From Oscillospiraceae bacterium (GTDB taxonomy: Bacteria > Bacillota > Clostridia > Oscillospirales > Oscillospiraceae): 64,000 nucleotides of DNA. The translations under genes were made by a program, and so were the position numbers. The stretch is taken from NCBI GenBank assembly GCA_018265835.1, contig JABLYK010000001.1, positions 1 through 64,000 of the forward strand, given 5' to 3'. The notes under the pieces are model-generated. The model searched no databases, was not told the DNA's origin, and saw only the letters and a list, made by a program, of their open reading frames with translations. Below, in pieces: positions 1 to 9,409 of the stretch (position 1 is its first letter; each line of letters starts with the position of its first letter).

Positions 1-88
1 GACGTTTCCGGACCGCTTCCAGCCCCTCCAGAACCTGAATCTGGCTTGCATCATATTCCTGTGTGATTTTATCTGTAATGTCTGGCAT
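1..88 (-). CDS. gyrB: DNA gyrase subunit B (N-terminal fragment)
   Basis: Only the first 29 codons lie in the window; the gene runs off the left edge. Read on the minus strand, the product contains YDASQIQVLEGLEAVRKR, the hallmark start of GyrB just before the ATP-binding PGMYIG segment. GyrB is the ATPase subunit of type II topoisomerase, which introduces negative supercoils. Its place after recF and the small remB-like gene is the standard Firmicute origin order. The ATG was chosen because the conserved N-terminus begins a few residues after it. Confidence 0.93.
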   Translation of the reverse strand, partial: MPDITDKITQEYDASQIQVLEGLEAVRKR

Positions 89-121
89 GGTTCAGTACCT
101 TCCGTTTCAGGATTTTTTCTA

Positions 122-388
122 TCAGAGATTCTCCAGCCCGCTGCCGCCGCTGCGCTTTTGCAGCGTTGCAGAGCTGAGCTGGGAGAGATAATAGGTTTGG
201 CCGCTTCCAAGCGAGCAGACCACGAAGGACTTTGGGAGATCCTCCGCCGCGTTTTCAAGCTGCCCGGCCTGTTCCACCTTGGAGAGCGTCTCGCGCGTGC
301 GTCTGGAATAGGTCGCAGTGTCCATATCGAAAATGCCAATCACGCTCTTTTTGCGCACGATCACATTGTTGCCGAGATGCAGATACAT
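122..388 (-). CDS. remB: RemB/YaaB-like extracellular matrix regulator (DUF370-type)
   Basis: An 88-residue protein between recF and gyrB. The start MYLHLGNNVIVRKKSVIGIF and the DMDTAT segment match the small YaaB/RemB family found at this position in Firmicutes. In Bacillus, RemA/RemB influence biofilm matrix gene expression; here the role is inferred from family and position only. The ATG shares one base with the recF stop (TGATG), so translation is probably coupled. The C-terminus (LQKRSGGSGLENL) is poorly conserved and looks flexible. Confidence 0.8.
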   Translation of the reverse strand: MYLHLGNNVIVRKKSVIGIFDMDTATYSRRTRETLSKVEQAGQLENAAEDLPKSFVVCSLGSGQTYYLSQLSSATLQKRSGGSGLENL

Positions 389-1488
389 CAGCGAATCCTC
401 CCGTTTTCGACCGTCAGCACCCGGCCGCCCGTGCGGCCTGCAATGCGTTCGTCCTCGCAGCAGGTGATGAGCGTCTGTCCGCCGCCGATGCGGTTCAATA
501 CAAATTCTTGCCGCTGCGCGTCCAGCTCCGAGAGCACGTCGTCCAGCATCAGCACCGGATATTCGTCGAACTCGTCGTGGAAAATCTCGCGCTCCGCGAG
601 TTTTAGAGAGAGGGCTGCGGTTCTTGTCTGCCCCTGTGAAGCAAACGCGCGCGCGGCCTTGCCGTTGATGCAGATCTCCAGATCGTCCTTGTGCGCGCCG
701 GTGAGACACTGGGCGCTTTCCAGCTCCGCGCGCCGGTGCTGCTCCTGATGGTCGCAGATTTCGTAGTAAATTTCTTTTTCCGCGCCGAGCGGATTCGTCA
801 CGGTGCTCACGGTTCTATACTGCATCGTCATCGTGTCCCGCCCGCCGGAAAAGTCGCTGTGGATTGGCCTGGCTGCCGCATCCAGCCGCGCGGCAAATGC
901 TGCCCGGTAGCGAATGAGCTTGGCCGAAACACGGCACATCTGGTCGGAGAAATCGTCCAGCATGTCGAGCAGGGAGGGCTTTTCGTGCCAGTCGCGCAGG
1001 ATGCTCGATTTTTGCTCGTACAGCCGGTTGTATTCGCTCAGCAGCACGCCGTAGCCGGGGCGAAGCTGCGTAATGGCCATGTCCATCATCCGCCTGCGCG
1101 CCGCCGCGCCGTCCCGGATGAGATTCAGATCGTCCGGACAAAACAGCACCGCGGCAAAGCTGCCGGACAATTCTGTGGCCGTTTTTTTCACGCCGTTTTG
1201 AAAGATCTGCTTGCGCTGACCCTGCCGCAGCGCGATCTTCACGGTCTGACTGCGGCCATATGCCATCACATCCGCAAGCACTTCCGCGCCGCTGTAGCCA
1301 AAGCCGATCAGTTCCCTGTCAAACCGGGTGCGGAAGCTCTTCCCACCGGTGAGCAGATACACAGCCTCCAGCAGATTCGTCTTGCCCTGCGCGTTTTCGC
1401 CGGAGATGACGTTTGTACCCGGCGAAAATTCCGCCGTCGCAAACGCATAGTTGCGAAAGCCGTTGAGCGCAATTTTTTGAATCTCCAT
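388..1488 (-). CDS. recF: DNA replication/repair protein RecF
   Basis: 366 residues, normal for RecF. This SMC-like ATPase helps load RecA at gaps during recombinational repair. Visible features are the N-terminal IALNGFRNY, Walker A GENAQGKTNLLEAVYLLTGG near residue 31, the LTGAHKDD segment, and the C-terminal LMLDDVLSELD Walker B/D-loop. The start overlaps the yaaA stop by one base, and the stop overlaps the next gene in the same way, so the origin operon is translationally coupled throughout. Confidence 0.97.
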   Translation of the reverse strand: MEIQKIALNGFRNYAFATAEFSPGTNVISGENAQGKTNLLEAVYLLTGGKSFRTRFDRELIGFGYSGAEVLADVMAYGRSQTVKIALRQGQRKQIFQNGVKKTATELSGSFAAVLFCPDDLNLIRDGAAARRRMMDMAITQLRPGYGVLLSEYNRLYEQKSSILRDWHEKPSLLDMLDDFSDQMCRVSAKLIRYRAAFAARLDAAARPIHSDFSGGRDTMTMQYRTVSTVTNPLGAEKEIYYEICDHQEQHRRAELESAQCLTGAHKDDLEICINGKAARAFASQGQTRTAALSLKLAEREIFHDEFDEYPVLMLDDVLSELDAQRQEFVLNRIGGGQTLITCCEDERIAGRTGGRVLTVENGRIR

Positions 1489-1700
1489 CAGTCCTGCTCC
1501 ACGACCAGGGTGTTTCCGGCGAACTCCACCGTGTCGCCGGGACGGATCTTTTTACCGCGCATGGTGCACACCGCGCCGTTGACGGATACCATCCCGTCCG
1601 CAATGACGGTCTTGGCCTCGCCGCCGGAGCCAACCAGCACTGCAAATTTCATCAGCGCATCCAATTTAATAAATTCGGTTGCAATTTTAATTTTTTCCAT
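1488..1700 (-). CDS. yaaA: S4-domain RNA-binding protein YaaA
   Basis: A 70-residue protein that is essentially one S4 RNA-binding domain: IKLDALMKFAVLVGSGGEAK followed by VSVNGAVCTMRGKKIRPGD. It is the small S4 protein encoded between dnaN and recF in most Firmicutes, linked in Bacillus to ribosome assembly. It lies 30 bp after the dnaN stop and overlaps recF by one base. Family and synteny agree; the biochemical role was not tested here. Confidence 0.9.
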   Translation of the reverse strand: MEKIKIATEFIKLDALMKFAVLVGSGGEAKTVIADGMVSVNGAVCTMRGKKIRPGDTVEFAGNTLVVEQD

Positions 1701-1730
1701 ATTTGTCGTTTTTCAGTCCGAAAAGGGGAA

Positions 1731-2837
1731 TTACTGTCCTGCGCGCAGGCGCACGGGGAGAATCATATACGTAAACGTGTCGCTGCCGTCCGCCGGGACG
1801 AGGATGCACGGGGACGAGCCGGTATTCAGGCAAACATGAATTTCGTCTGCCGGGGCAGCCTTCAGCGCATCAGACAGATACCGGTCGTTAAAGCCGATTT
1901 CCAGTCCGCCGCCGGCGCCCTCGCACGGGCAGCTATCCTCCGCCTTGCCCAGCGGTGTGGCGCAGACAAAGTCAATTGCGCCGTCGTTGAAAGTCAGTCG
2001 CAGCGGCGTGCGATTCTTGTCGTCCACAATCAGCGCCACGCGTTCGACCACCTGCAGCAGCTCTGTGCGCTCGGCCTTCACCGTCACGCGGAACGCCTCC
2101 GGGATTGCCTTTTTGTAGTTGAGGAACTCACCCTCCAGACGGCGGGAGAGAATCACGGTATTTCCAACGGAGAAGGAGATGTGCTTACCGCCGACGGACA
2201 TGACGACCTTTTCGTCGCTGTCGGCACACAGCCGCTCCAGATCATTCAGCGCCGTGCCCGGCACGATGAAGCTGCAGTCGTCGCCGTAGCCCTCGACCGT
2301 CTCACGGCGCAGGGCGAGCCGGTAGCCGTCCACGGATACCATGCTCAGCACGTTATTTTCAATTTCAAACAGCGTGCCCATGTAGACTGGGCGGCTCTCG
2401 TTCGTGCTCACGGCGAAGGAACACTCGTTAATCATCTTTTTCAGCAGGTTCTGCGGCAGGGAAACGCCGTTTTCCGGATCGACGACCGGCAGATCGGGAT
2501 AATCGTCCGCGCTGATACCGACGAGGTTGAACGCGGATTTTCCGCATTTCACGTCAACCGTGCCGTTTTCCGCCGTGATGGTCACAATCCCGTCCGGCAT
2601 CCGGCGCAGCATTTCGCAAAACAGACGCGCGCCGATCACGATGCTGCCGCTCTCCGCCACATCGGCCTCGATGTTCGTATAAATGGCCTTTTTCAGATCA
2701 TACCCGGTGATGCGCACATCGGTACCGGCCTGAAGCAGCAGACCCTCCAGCGTCGGAATCGGGCTTTTGGCCGCGGCCGCTCTGGCGGCGGACAGTGCCG
2801 CCTGCTGCAGAATATATTTGTCGCACGAGAATTTCAT
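1731..2837 (-). CDS. dnaN: DNA polymerase III beta subunit (sliding clamp)
   Basis: 368 residues with the three-repeat clamp layout: an MKFSCDKYILQQAALSAARA start, a central VPGTALNDLERL, and a C-terminal YMILPVRL that matches the conserved clamp end. It forms the ring that tethers the replicative polymerase. The start at 2837 is favoured over an in-frame ATG 43 codons upstream because AAGGAGGAAC lies just before it and homology begins there. The upstream extension lies in the intergenic origin region. Confidence 0.97.
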   Translation of the reverse strand: MKFSCDKYILQQAALSAARAAAAKSPIPTLEGLLLQAGTDVRITGYDLKKAIYTNIEADVAESGSIVIGARLFCEMLRRMPDGIVTITAENGTVDVKCGKSAFNLVGISADDYPDLPVVDPENGVSLPQNLLKKMINECSFAVSTNESRPVYMGTLFEIENNVLSMVSVDGYRLALRRETVEGYGDDCSFIVPGTALNDLERLCADSDEKVVMSVGGKHISFSVGNTVILSRRLEGEFLNYKKAIPEAFRVTVKAERTELLQVVERVALIVDDKNRTPLRLTFNDGAIDFVCATPLGKAEDSCPCEGAGGGLEIGFNDRYLSDALKAAPADEIHVCLNTGSSPCILVPADGSDTFTYMILPVRLRAGQ

Positions 2838-3074
2838 GGGAGTTCCTCCTTTTTCACGGTCCTTCTGAAAGAAAGAAAGGATATTTTTTCGTAGTAGTCG
2901 CAGTAGGTATTTTTTTTGTGGAAAACAGGCCGAACGGCCTGAAAAATCAGAAAAAGTGCGGTGCAAAAAAATGTGGAGAATTTTCAGACTTTCAACAGCC
3001 TAAAACCTGTAAAACTCACTTTCCACAGCTTTCAACCGCATTTGCACGTCAAAGTAACGGGCGTATGTTGAAAA
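2838..3074. other. dnaA-dnaN intergenic region, candidate part of oriC
   Basis: This 237-bp AT-rich gap has T-tracts and several degenerate DnaA boxes: TTTTCCACA (minus, 2917-2925) and TTCTCCACA (minus, 2972-2980), each one mismatch from TTATCCACA, and CTTTCCACA (plus, 3019-3027), two mismatches. Firmicute origins usually use the dnaA-flanking intergenic regions. The switch of gene direction between dnaA and mfd supports an origin here. No perfect box was seen, so the exact unwinding site is uncertain. Confidence 0.55.
2926..2941 (-). terminator. possible dnaA transcript hairpin
   Basis: CAGGCCG-AA-CGGCCTG forms a 7-bp stem. Read on the minus strand it is followed by TTTT, which fits a weak intrinsic terminator or processing hairpin after dnaA. 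Confidence 0.4.
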
Positions 3075-4388
3075 TCAGTTTTTGGAGTTGATGTTGCTTG
3101 TAATATCCCGAACGGTTCCGGCCATGTCGGGGTTGGATTTGAGCAGATCTTCCACTTTTCGAATCGAGCTGAGCACGGTCGAGTGGTTGCGGTCGCCATA
3201 TTCCGAGCCGATATCCTGCAAAGACAGATTTGTGAGATTTCGCATCAGATACATGGAGACCTGCCGCGCCATGGCGGTGTTCTTGCTGCGGCGCTGGCCG
3301 CGCAGATCGTCGCCGGTGAGCTGATAGTACCGTGCGGTCTCCTCAATGATGACCTCCGGCGTGGGAATGTAGGCGCCGGTGCGGATGACATCCTTGATCG
3401 CGCGCTTAACGGAATCGACCGTAATCGTGTCGTCGAGAATGTCGCGGTAGGCGGTCAGGCGCTTGACGACGCCTTCGAGCTGACGCACGTTGGAGGTGAT
3501 GTTTTCGGCAATGTACTTCACCACATCGTCCGAGAGCATCATGCCGAACTGTGCGGCCTTGTTGCGGATGATGGCCATGCGCGTTTCCACGTCGGGCGGC
3601 TGCACGTCGGCAAGCAGGCCGCCCTCAAAGCGGGTGCGCAGGCGATCATCCAGCTTCACCATTTCCAGCGGCGGCCGGTCGGACGTGATGACGATCTGTT
3701 TGCCCGCTTCATACAGGCAGTTGAACGTATGGAAAAATTCCTCCTGCGTACTCTCCTTGCCGGCGATGAACTGGATATCGTCCATCAGCAGCAGATCGGC
3801 GTTGCGATATTTCTGCCGGAAGGCTTCCGTCGCGCCGCTCTGAATGGAGCGAATCATCTGATTGACGAAGTCCTCCGCCTTGACATAGGCAATGTTGGCC
3901 GCCGGCGTACTCTGGCGGATGGCCTGTCCAATGGACAGCAGCAAATGCGTCTTGCCGAGACCGGAATTGCCGTAGATAAACAGAGGGTTGTAGATTTTTC
4001 CGGGGTTCTGCGCCACGGCAATGGCAGCTGCGTGCGCAAATTTGTTCGACGGGCCGACCACGAACCGGTCAAAGGTATATCCGTCCATTTCCGGCATATC
4101 CTCGGACGAGGGCTTCTTTTCGCGGTATTCCTGAAGTTCGTCCTCCCCCGCGAGCACGACCAGCTCGAACGGGCAGGAAAACAGCTCGTACAGCGCAGCG
4201 CAGATGGTCTCCTCAAAGCGGCTTTTGATGATGCTGCGCTTAAAGTCGGACGATGTGTGGAGCACCAGCGTATTGTCGCCAATCTCCACAGGCGTACAGT
4301 CGGAAAACCAGGTGTTGACTGCGGTTTGGGTCAGCTCGCCGGAGAGGATCTCCATCACGCTTGCCCAGATATCGTTCAGTGAATTCAT
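3075..4388 (-). CDS. dnaA: chromosomal replication initiator protein DnaA
   Basis: 437 residues with all four DnaA domains: an N-terminal oligomerisation segment starting MNSLNDIWASVMEILSGEL, a linker, the AAA+ module with Walker A GNSGLGKTHL and Walker B LLMDDIQF, and the C-terminal DNA-binding signature GDRNHSTVLSSIRKVEDLL. It binds DnaA boxes and opens oriC. The start at 4388 is preferred over an ATG ten codons upstream because GGAGG lies 9 bases before it and the conserved domain I starts there. Confidence 0.97.
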   Translation of the reverse strand: MNSLNDIWASVMEILSGELTQTAVNTWFSDCTPVEIGDNTLVLHTSSDFKRSIIKSRFEETICAALYELFSCPFELVVLAGEDELQEYREKKPSSEDMPEMDGYTFDRFVVGPSNKFAHAAAIAVAQNPGKIYNPLFIYGNSGLGKTHLLLSIGQAIRQSTPAANIAYVKAEDFVNQMIRSIQSGATEAFRQKYRNADLLLMDDIQFIAGKESTQEEFFHTFNCLYEAGKQIVITSDRPPLEMVKLDDRLRTRFEGGLLADVQPPDVETRMAIIRNKAAQFGMMLSDDVVKYIAENITSNVRQLEGVVKRLTAYRDILDDTITVDSVKRAIKDVIRTGAYIPTPEVIIEETARYYQLTGDDLRGQRRSKNTAMARQVSMYLMRNLTNLSLQDIGSEYGDRNHSTVLSSIRKVEDLLKSNPDMAGTVRDITSNINSKN

Positions 4389-4425
4389 AACGGGAAACCT
4401 CCGAATCATCGGGTACAAAAAGCAG

Positions 4426-4434
4426 TGTAGATAA
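4426..4434 (-). other. DnaA-box-like site upstream of dnaA
   Basis: The minus strand reads TTATCTACA, one mismatch from TTATCCACA. It sits just downstream of the dnaA -10 element, where it could serve origin function or autoregulation. Confidence 0.45.
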
Positions 4435-4441
4435 CAGCGTT

Positions 4442-4470
4442 ATTATACCAAAAACGGCACTGTATTGCAA
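4442..4470 (-). promoter_or_regulatory. dnaA promoter
   Basis: The -35 TTGCAA and the -10 TATAAT are separated by exactly 17 bp and point toward dnaA. Confidence 0.8.
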
Positions 4471-4541
4471 CCGAAATCCGCAAACATAATATTAAATAAT
4501 GTATGATCGAAACCTGCGTTTCCGAACCGGCCATGATTCGT

Positions 4542-4570
4542 TTGCTTTTTGGGCGTTTCCTTGGTATAAT
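4542..4570 (+). promoter_or_regulatory. mfd promoter
   Basis: TTGCTT, a 17-bp spacer and TATAAT. Its position excludes any mfd start upstream of about 4577. Confidence 0.75.
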
Positions 4571-4622
4571 AGCAAGCTGTTACGATCCATTTTTTGATTT
4601 CAAACATAAGGCCGGTATTTTC

Positions 4623-7600
4623 GTGCTACTCATTCATCAGGCGACAGAGCTGTTTCATGCAAACGAAGCCGCCTCCCTCCCGGAGCTGCTGGAGGGAGGA
4701 CGGCTTCCTGCGCTTTTTTCCGGTCTGCCTGCGGTCGCACGCGCGCATCTGGCCGCAGTGCTGCGCGCGGAAACGCAGCGTCCGGTGTTCGTGCTCTGCC
4801 CGGATGAATCGGCGGCGGAGGCGTTTTCCAAGGACGCTGCCGCGCTTCTGGAGGAGCCGGTACCGGTTCTGACTGCGCGCGACTTTACGTTCTACACGGC
4901 AGAGAGCGTTTCCCGCCAGACGGAGCAGAAGCGGCTGGGCGCGCTGTATGGGCTTGCTGCGGGCAAAGCCGGCATGACGGTGTGTACGGTGTCCGGCCTG
5001 CTGCAGCGCGCGATTCCGAAGGAAAAACTCCTGCAGGTCTCCTTTACGATCGAGGACGGCGGCACGCTCCCGCCGGAGGACGTGGAGGATGCGCTCATCC
5101 GCTGCGGCTATGTGCGCACGCAGCAGGTGGAAGGGCCGGGGCAGTTTTCCCGCCGTGGCGGCATTCTGGACTTTTATTCTCCCGCGTACACCGCGCCGGT
5201 GCGCATTGAGTTCTGGGGCGACGAGATCGACTCCATGGGCTTTTTTGATCTGGAGAGCCAGCGGCGCACGGAGTCCATCCGGGCGTGCCAGATCCTGCCC
5301 GCAGCGGAAACGCTGCTGACGATGTACCCCGGCGGCAGCGCCGCGCTTGGAGAAAAGCTGCTTCAGTTGGCTGACCGGGCGGCGAAGCGCAAGAACTCCG
5401 ATCTGGCGGCGAAGCTCTCCGCCTCCCTGCGCGAGGACGGCGATAAGCTCCGCGGGGGCGCGTCTCTCCCGGCGGCAGACCGGTATATGGGCTTTTTGTA
5501 TGATTCGTTCACGACTGTACTCGACTATCTGCCCGAAGACGCGGTGGTGCTCATGGAGCAGCCGGCGCGCTGCGCCGACCGGGCGAAGGAGTATACAAAG
5601 CAGCTCACGGAGGATATCTCCCTGCTCGTTGGCAGCGGCACGATGGCCGCGCGGGCGGACAGCTTTTATCTCCCGTGGGGCGACGCGCTGCACCGCCTGC
5701 CGGACTGGCCGGTTTTTCTGGCGGACAGCTTCACAGTCGGCCGCTATCCGCTGGAGCCGCGCGCAATCTGCGGCGTTACGGTCAAGCAGCTCCCGTCCTA
5801 CGGCGGCAGCGTGCAGACTGCGGCGGACGATATCGCACACTACCTCTCGCTGGGCTTTCGCGTCGTTGTGCTTGCCGGAGATTTCAGACGCGCGCAGCTT
5901 TTAAGGGACTTCCTCAACGGGCGCGGCGTGCACGCGCAGGCGCTGGAGCACCCCGACGCGCTGCCCGCGCCGGGCACGTGTCTCATCACGGCGGGGAGCC
6001 TCTCCGCCGGCATGGAGTACCCGCACGCGCAGCTTGCGGTGCTCACCGATACGCAGATTGCCGCAGGCGGCCTGCGAAGATCGAAACACAAGGCCATGTC
6101 CAACCGTCAAAAGATCGGCTCCTACGCCGATCTCTCCGTGGGCGACCTTGTGGTGCACGAGTATCACGGCATCGGCCGGTTCGCGGGCATCGTGCAGATG
6201 CCGGTGGACGGCGCGGTGAAGGACTATATCAAAATCTGCTACGCCGGGTCGGACAGTCTGTACGTTCCGGCGACGCAGCTTGACATGGTGTCGAAATACA
6301 TCGGCGCGGGCGAGGATCACCCGGTCAAGCTCTCCAAAATGGGCGGCACGGACTGGAACCGCGCCAAGACGCGCGCCAAGGCCGCGGCCAGGGACCTGGC
6401 GAAGGGCCTGACCGCCCTGTACGCGGAGCGCGCGAAAACGCCGGGGCATGCCTTTGCGCCGGACTCCCCGTGGCAGACGGAGTTTGAGGAACGCTTCGGC
6501 TATCTGGAGACGGACGACCAGCTCCGCTGCATTGCGGAGATTAAGGCCGACATGGAAAAGCCCGCACCGATGGACCGCCTGCTCTGCGGAGACGTGGGCT
6601 ACGGCAAGACGGAGGTTGCCCTGCGCGCCGTGATGAAGTGCGTGCTCGACGGGCGTCAGGCTGCGATCTTAGTACCGACGACGGTGCTCGCGCAGCAGCA
6701 TTATCAGACGGCGGTGCAGCGCTTTTTTGGCTTCCCGGTCGAAATTCAGGTGCTCTCGCGGTTCTGTACCCCCGCGCAGGTGCGAAAAACGCTTGCAGAC
6801 CTGAAAACCGGAGCATGCGACCTCGTCATCGGCACGCACAAGCTGCTGCAAAAGTCGGTGGAGTTCAAAAACCTTGGCCTGCTCATCGTGGACGAGGAGC
6901 AGCGCTTCGGCGTGGCGCACAAGGAGCACATCAAGGAGATGAGCCGCACGGTCGATGTGCTCACGCTGTCGGCCACGCCCATCCCGCGCACGCTGAATAT
7001 GGCGCTCTCCGGCATCCGCGACATGTCCACGCTCGAGGAGCCGCCGCAGGACCGTATGCCGGTGCAGACCTTCGTCATGGAGCACGACTGGAACGTCCTG
7101 TGCGACGCGATGCGCCGCGAGCTGCAGCGCGGCGGGCAGGTGTATTACTTACATAACCGGATTGAGAACATCGAGCGCACGGCGCTGAAAATTTCAAAAA
7201 TGCTCGACGGGGCGACGGTCGCCGTCGCGCACGGGCAGATGAACGAGGAGGAGCTGTCCAACGTCATGGAGAGCGTGGCGGAGGGCAAAACGCAGATTCT
7301 CGTCTGCACCACCATCATCGAAACGGGCATCGACATCCCGAATGTCAACACACTGATCATTGAGGACGCCGACCGCATGGGGCTTGCGCAGCTGCACCAG
7401 CTGCGCGGGCGCGTCGGCCGTTCGAACCGCCGGGCGAGCGCATATCTCACATTCCGGCGCAGCAAGCAGCTTTCCGAGATCGCGGAAAAGCGCCTGAGCG
7501 CCATCCGCGAGTTTGCGGAATTCAACTCCGGCTTTCGCATCGCCATGCGCGATCTGGAGATTCGCGGCGCGGGCAATCTGCTCGGCGCGGAGCAGTCCGG

Positions 7601-8162
7601 CCACCTCATCGACGTCGGCTACGATATGTATTTGAAGCTGCTGGAGGAGGCCGTGCTGGAGGAGCGCGGCGAAAAGCCGCAGGTGCGCGCCGAGTGCTCG
7701 GCGGATCTGGCGGTCTCCGCAAACATTCCGGAGGACTACGTCCCCTCGCAGGAGCAGCGCATGGATCTTTACCGCCGCATCGCGCTTGTGCGCACGGAAC
7801 CGGAGGCGGACGATCTCATGGACGAGATCATCGACCGCTTCGGCGATCCGCCGCCGTCGGTCAACAGTCTGCTGCAGGTCGCGCTGCTGCGCGGCGAGGC
7901 CGGGCAGGCCGGGGTTACCGACATTTCGCAGAAAAACGGCTGTTTGAAGTTTTTACTTTCCGACTTCGACATGCAGCGCGTGTCCGCGCTGTATGCCCGG
8001 CCGGAATTCAAAGGGCGGCTCAAGGTGGACGCCGGGCAGAAGCCAGGCGTCATCCTGCGGCTGAAAACCAAAAACCGGGTCATCGAGCAGGCGCGGGAAT
8101 TCATTTCCGCGTGGGCCGACGTCCGGCCGGAAAACCAACCAGAAAAGGAGAAGCGACTATGA
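4623..8162 (+). CDS. mfd: transcription-repair coupling factor Mfd
   Basis: About 1179 residues, the usual Mfd length. It removes stalled RNA polymerase and recruits UvrA. The order seen is a UvrB-homology region (FSRRGGILDFYSP), a CarD-like RNA-polymerase interaction domain (DLSVGDLVVHEYHGIGRFAG), the RecG-like translocase with Walker A GDVGYGKT near residue 656 and DEEQRFG near 756, and a C-terminal TRCF domain. The GTG at 4623 is preferred because the frame upstream contains the promoter; no ATG lies in frame nearby. The stop overlaps the next gene by ATGA. Confidence 0.95.
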   Translation: MLLIHQATELFHANEAASLPELLEGGRLPALFSGLPAVARAHLAAVLRAETQRPVFVLCPDESAAEAFSKDAAALLEEPVPVLTARDFTFYTAESVSRQTEQKRLGALYGLAAGKAGMTVCTVSGLLQRAIPKEKLLQVSFTIEDGGTLPPEDVEDALIRCGYVRTQQVEGPGQFSRRGGILDFYSPAYTAPVRIEFWGDEIDSMGFFDLESQRRTESIRACQILPAAETLLTMYPGGSAALGEKLLQLADRAAKRKNSDLAAKLSASLREDGDKLRGGASLPAADRYMGFLYDSFTTVLDYLPEDAVVLMEQPARCADRAKEYTKQLTEDISLLVGSGTMAARADSFYLPWGDALHRLPDWPVFLADSFTVGRYPLEPRAICGVTVKQLPSYGGSVQTAADDIAHYLSLGFRVVVLAGDFRRAQLLRDFLNGRGVHAQALEHPDALPAPGTCLITAGSLSAGMEYPHAQLAVLTDTQIAAGGLRRSKHKAMSNRQKIGSYADLSVGDLVVHEYHGIGRFAGIVQMPVDGAVKDYIKICYAGSDSLYVPATQLDMVSKYIGAGEDHPVKLSKMGGTDWNRAKTRAKAAARDLAKGLTALYAERAKTPGHAFAPDSPWQTEFEERFGYLETDDQLRCIAEIKADMEKPAPMDRLLCGDVGYGKTEVALRAVMKCVLDGRQAAILVPTTVLAQQHYQTAVQRFFGFPVEIQVLSRFCTPAQVRKTLADLKTGACDLVIGTHKLLQKSVEFKNLGLLIVDEEQRFGVAHKEHIKEMSRTVDVLTLSATPIPRTLNMALSGIRDMSTLEEPPQDRMPVQTFVMEHDWNVLCDAMRRELQRGGQVYYLHNRIENIERTALKISKMLDGATVAVAHGQMNEEELSNVMESVAEGKTQILVCTTIIETGIDIPNVNTLIIEDADRMGLAQLHQLRGRVGRSNRRASAYLTFRRSKQLSEIAEKRLSAIREFAEFNSGFRIAMRDLEIRGAGNLLGAEQSGHLIDVGYDMYLKLLEEAVLEERGEKPQVRAECSADLAVSANIPEDYVPSQEQRMDLYRRIALVRTEPEADDLMDEIIDRFGDPPPSVNSLLQVALLRGEAGQAGVTDISQKNGCLKFLLSDFDMQRVSALYARPEFKGRLKVDAGQKPGVILRLKTKNRVIEQAREFISAWADVRPENQPEKEKRL

Positions 8163-9343
8163 AAACCAGAAAAATCGCGCTGCTGCTGGCGCTGTGTTTG
8201 CTGCTCGGCTGCCTCGCAGGCTGCGGCTCCACGGAAATCCGCAGCTCTACGGAGGACAAAGCGGATGCCTCTACCAACAAATTTGCCGCCGCGGTGAAGG
8301 CCTATAAGCCCAATAAGCAGGTCATGACGGTGGACGGCACCCCGGTGTACTGGAACGAATATGCCTACTGGCTGTGCACCGCTGCGACGAGCTATGAAAA
8401 CTACTTCGGCGAGATCACGGACTGGAACGCGATCTATGACGAGCAGACCGGCCAGACCGTGTCGGGCACGGTTGCGGAGGCGGCGATGGGCAGCATCAAG
8501 CAGTACCACGTAATCGAGGCCAAGGCGGCGGAAAACGGCGTGACGCTCGGCGAGGAAGGCGAAGCCTATCTGGAAACGGTCAAGACGCAGTCCATCCAGC
8601 AGGTGGTTGGCGAGGACGGCACGGAGCAGGATCTGGAGGACTATCTCGCGGGCTATTACGTCGATCTGGACCTGTTTGACTATCAGAACAAGATTCAGTA
8701 CCTCTATACTGCGCTGATGGATCACATCTACGGGGAAGACGGCAGCAGCCTGAGCGAGGACGATTTGAACGCGTTCCTTGCGGAGAACGAATATGTCACG
8801 GTCAAGCACATCCTCTTCAAGACCACGGACGACAGCGGCGCTGCGCTCTCCGACGAGGATAAGGCTGCGAAAAAGCAGCAGGCGGAGACGGCTGCCGCGC
8901 AGCTCAAGGCGGAAACTGACCAGACCAAGCGCGTGGAGCTGTTCGACACCCTGATGAATGAGAACAGCGAGGACCCCGGCCTGGCGAGCTATCCCAACGG
9001 TTACTGCTTCACGTCCGGCCAGATGCTCGAGGCGTTTGAAACTGCCAGCAAGGCGCTGGAGGAATACGAGGTGTCCGACGTTGTGGAGACCACGGCGGGC
9101 TACCATGTCATCCTGCGCCTGCCCACCACGCCGGACGACGTTGTGAGCGTCAGCTCCGACGGCACGGCGCAGACGCTGCGCTATGCCGCGGCCGCGGCGA
9201 ACTACGACGCCCTGCTCAACGGCTGGATGGACGAAGCGGAGGTCGTCTGGGAGCCGGCGTTTGAGGCCATCGACTACGCTGCGGTCTTTACCCCGAAAGA
9301 GTCCTTCTGGAAGAAGCTCGACGTCTTCGGATGGTTTGACTGA
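8159..9343 (+). CDS. PrsA/SurA-like foldase lipoprotein (PpiC-type peptidyl-prolyl isomerase)
   Basis: 394 residues starting with a lipoprotein signal (LLLALCLLLGCLAGCGS; the Cys of LAGC would be lipidated). A long helical N-terminal part is followed by a parvulin-like segment: VTVKHILFKTTDD near residue 218, the phrase NEDPGL-like NSEDPGLASYPNGYCF, and EVVETTAGYHVILRL-like DVVETTAGYHVILRL. It should act outside the membrane to help exported proteins fold. It starts inside the mfd stop (ATGA), so the two genes are coupled. Which client proteins it serves cannot be read from sequence. Confidence 0.82.
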   Translation: MKTRKIALLLALCLLLGCLAGCGSTEIRSSTEDKADASTNKFAAAVKAYKPNKQVMTVDGTPVYWNEYAYWLCTAATSYENYFGEITDWNAIYDEQTGQTVSGTVAEAAMGSIKQYHVIEAKAAENGVTLGEEGEAYLETVKTQSIQQVVGEDGTEQDLEDYLAGYYVDLDLFDYQNKIQYLYTALMDHIYGEDGSSLSEDDLNAFLAENEYVTVKHILFKTTDDSGAALSDEDKAAKKQQAETAAAQLKAETDQTKRVELFDTLMNENSEDPGLASYPNGYCFTSGQMLEAFETASKALEEYEVSDVVETTAGYHVILRLPTTPDDVVSVSSDGTAQTLRYAAAAANYDALLNGWMDEAEVVWEPAFEAIDYAAVFTPKESFWKKLDVFGWFD

Positions 9344-9363
9344 TCGAAAACGACAAAAATAAG

Positions 9364-9395
9364 AATGCCCTGACGCAAGCTTGTGTCAGGGCATT
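9364..9395 (+). terminator. terminator after the mfd operon
   Basis: An almost perfect inverted repeat (AATGCCCTGAC and its complement around CAAGCTTG), suitable for ending transcription from both sides. Confidence 0.8.
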
Positions 9396-9409
9396 TGATC
9401 TACCGGATA

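Noticed and set aside
2838..2966. N-terminal extension of DnaN
   Set aside because: The extra 43 residues have no homology and lie in the origin region; a strong ribosome site precedes the internal ATG.
4503..4622. Earlier start for mfd at an upstream ATG
   Set aside because: The mfd promoter (4542-4570) lies inside that extension.
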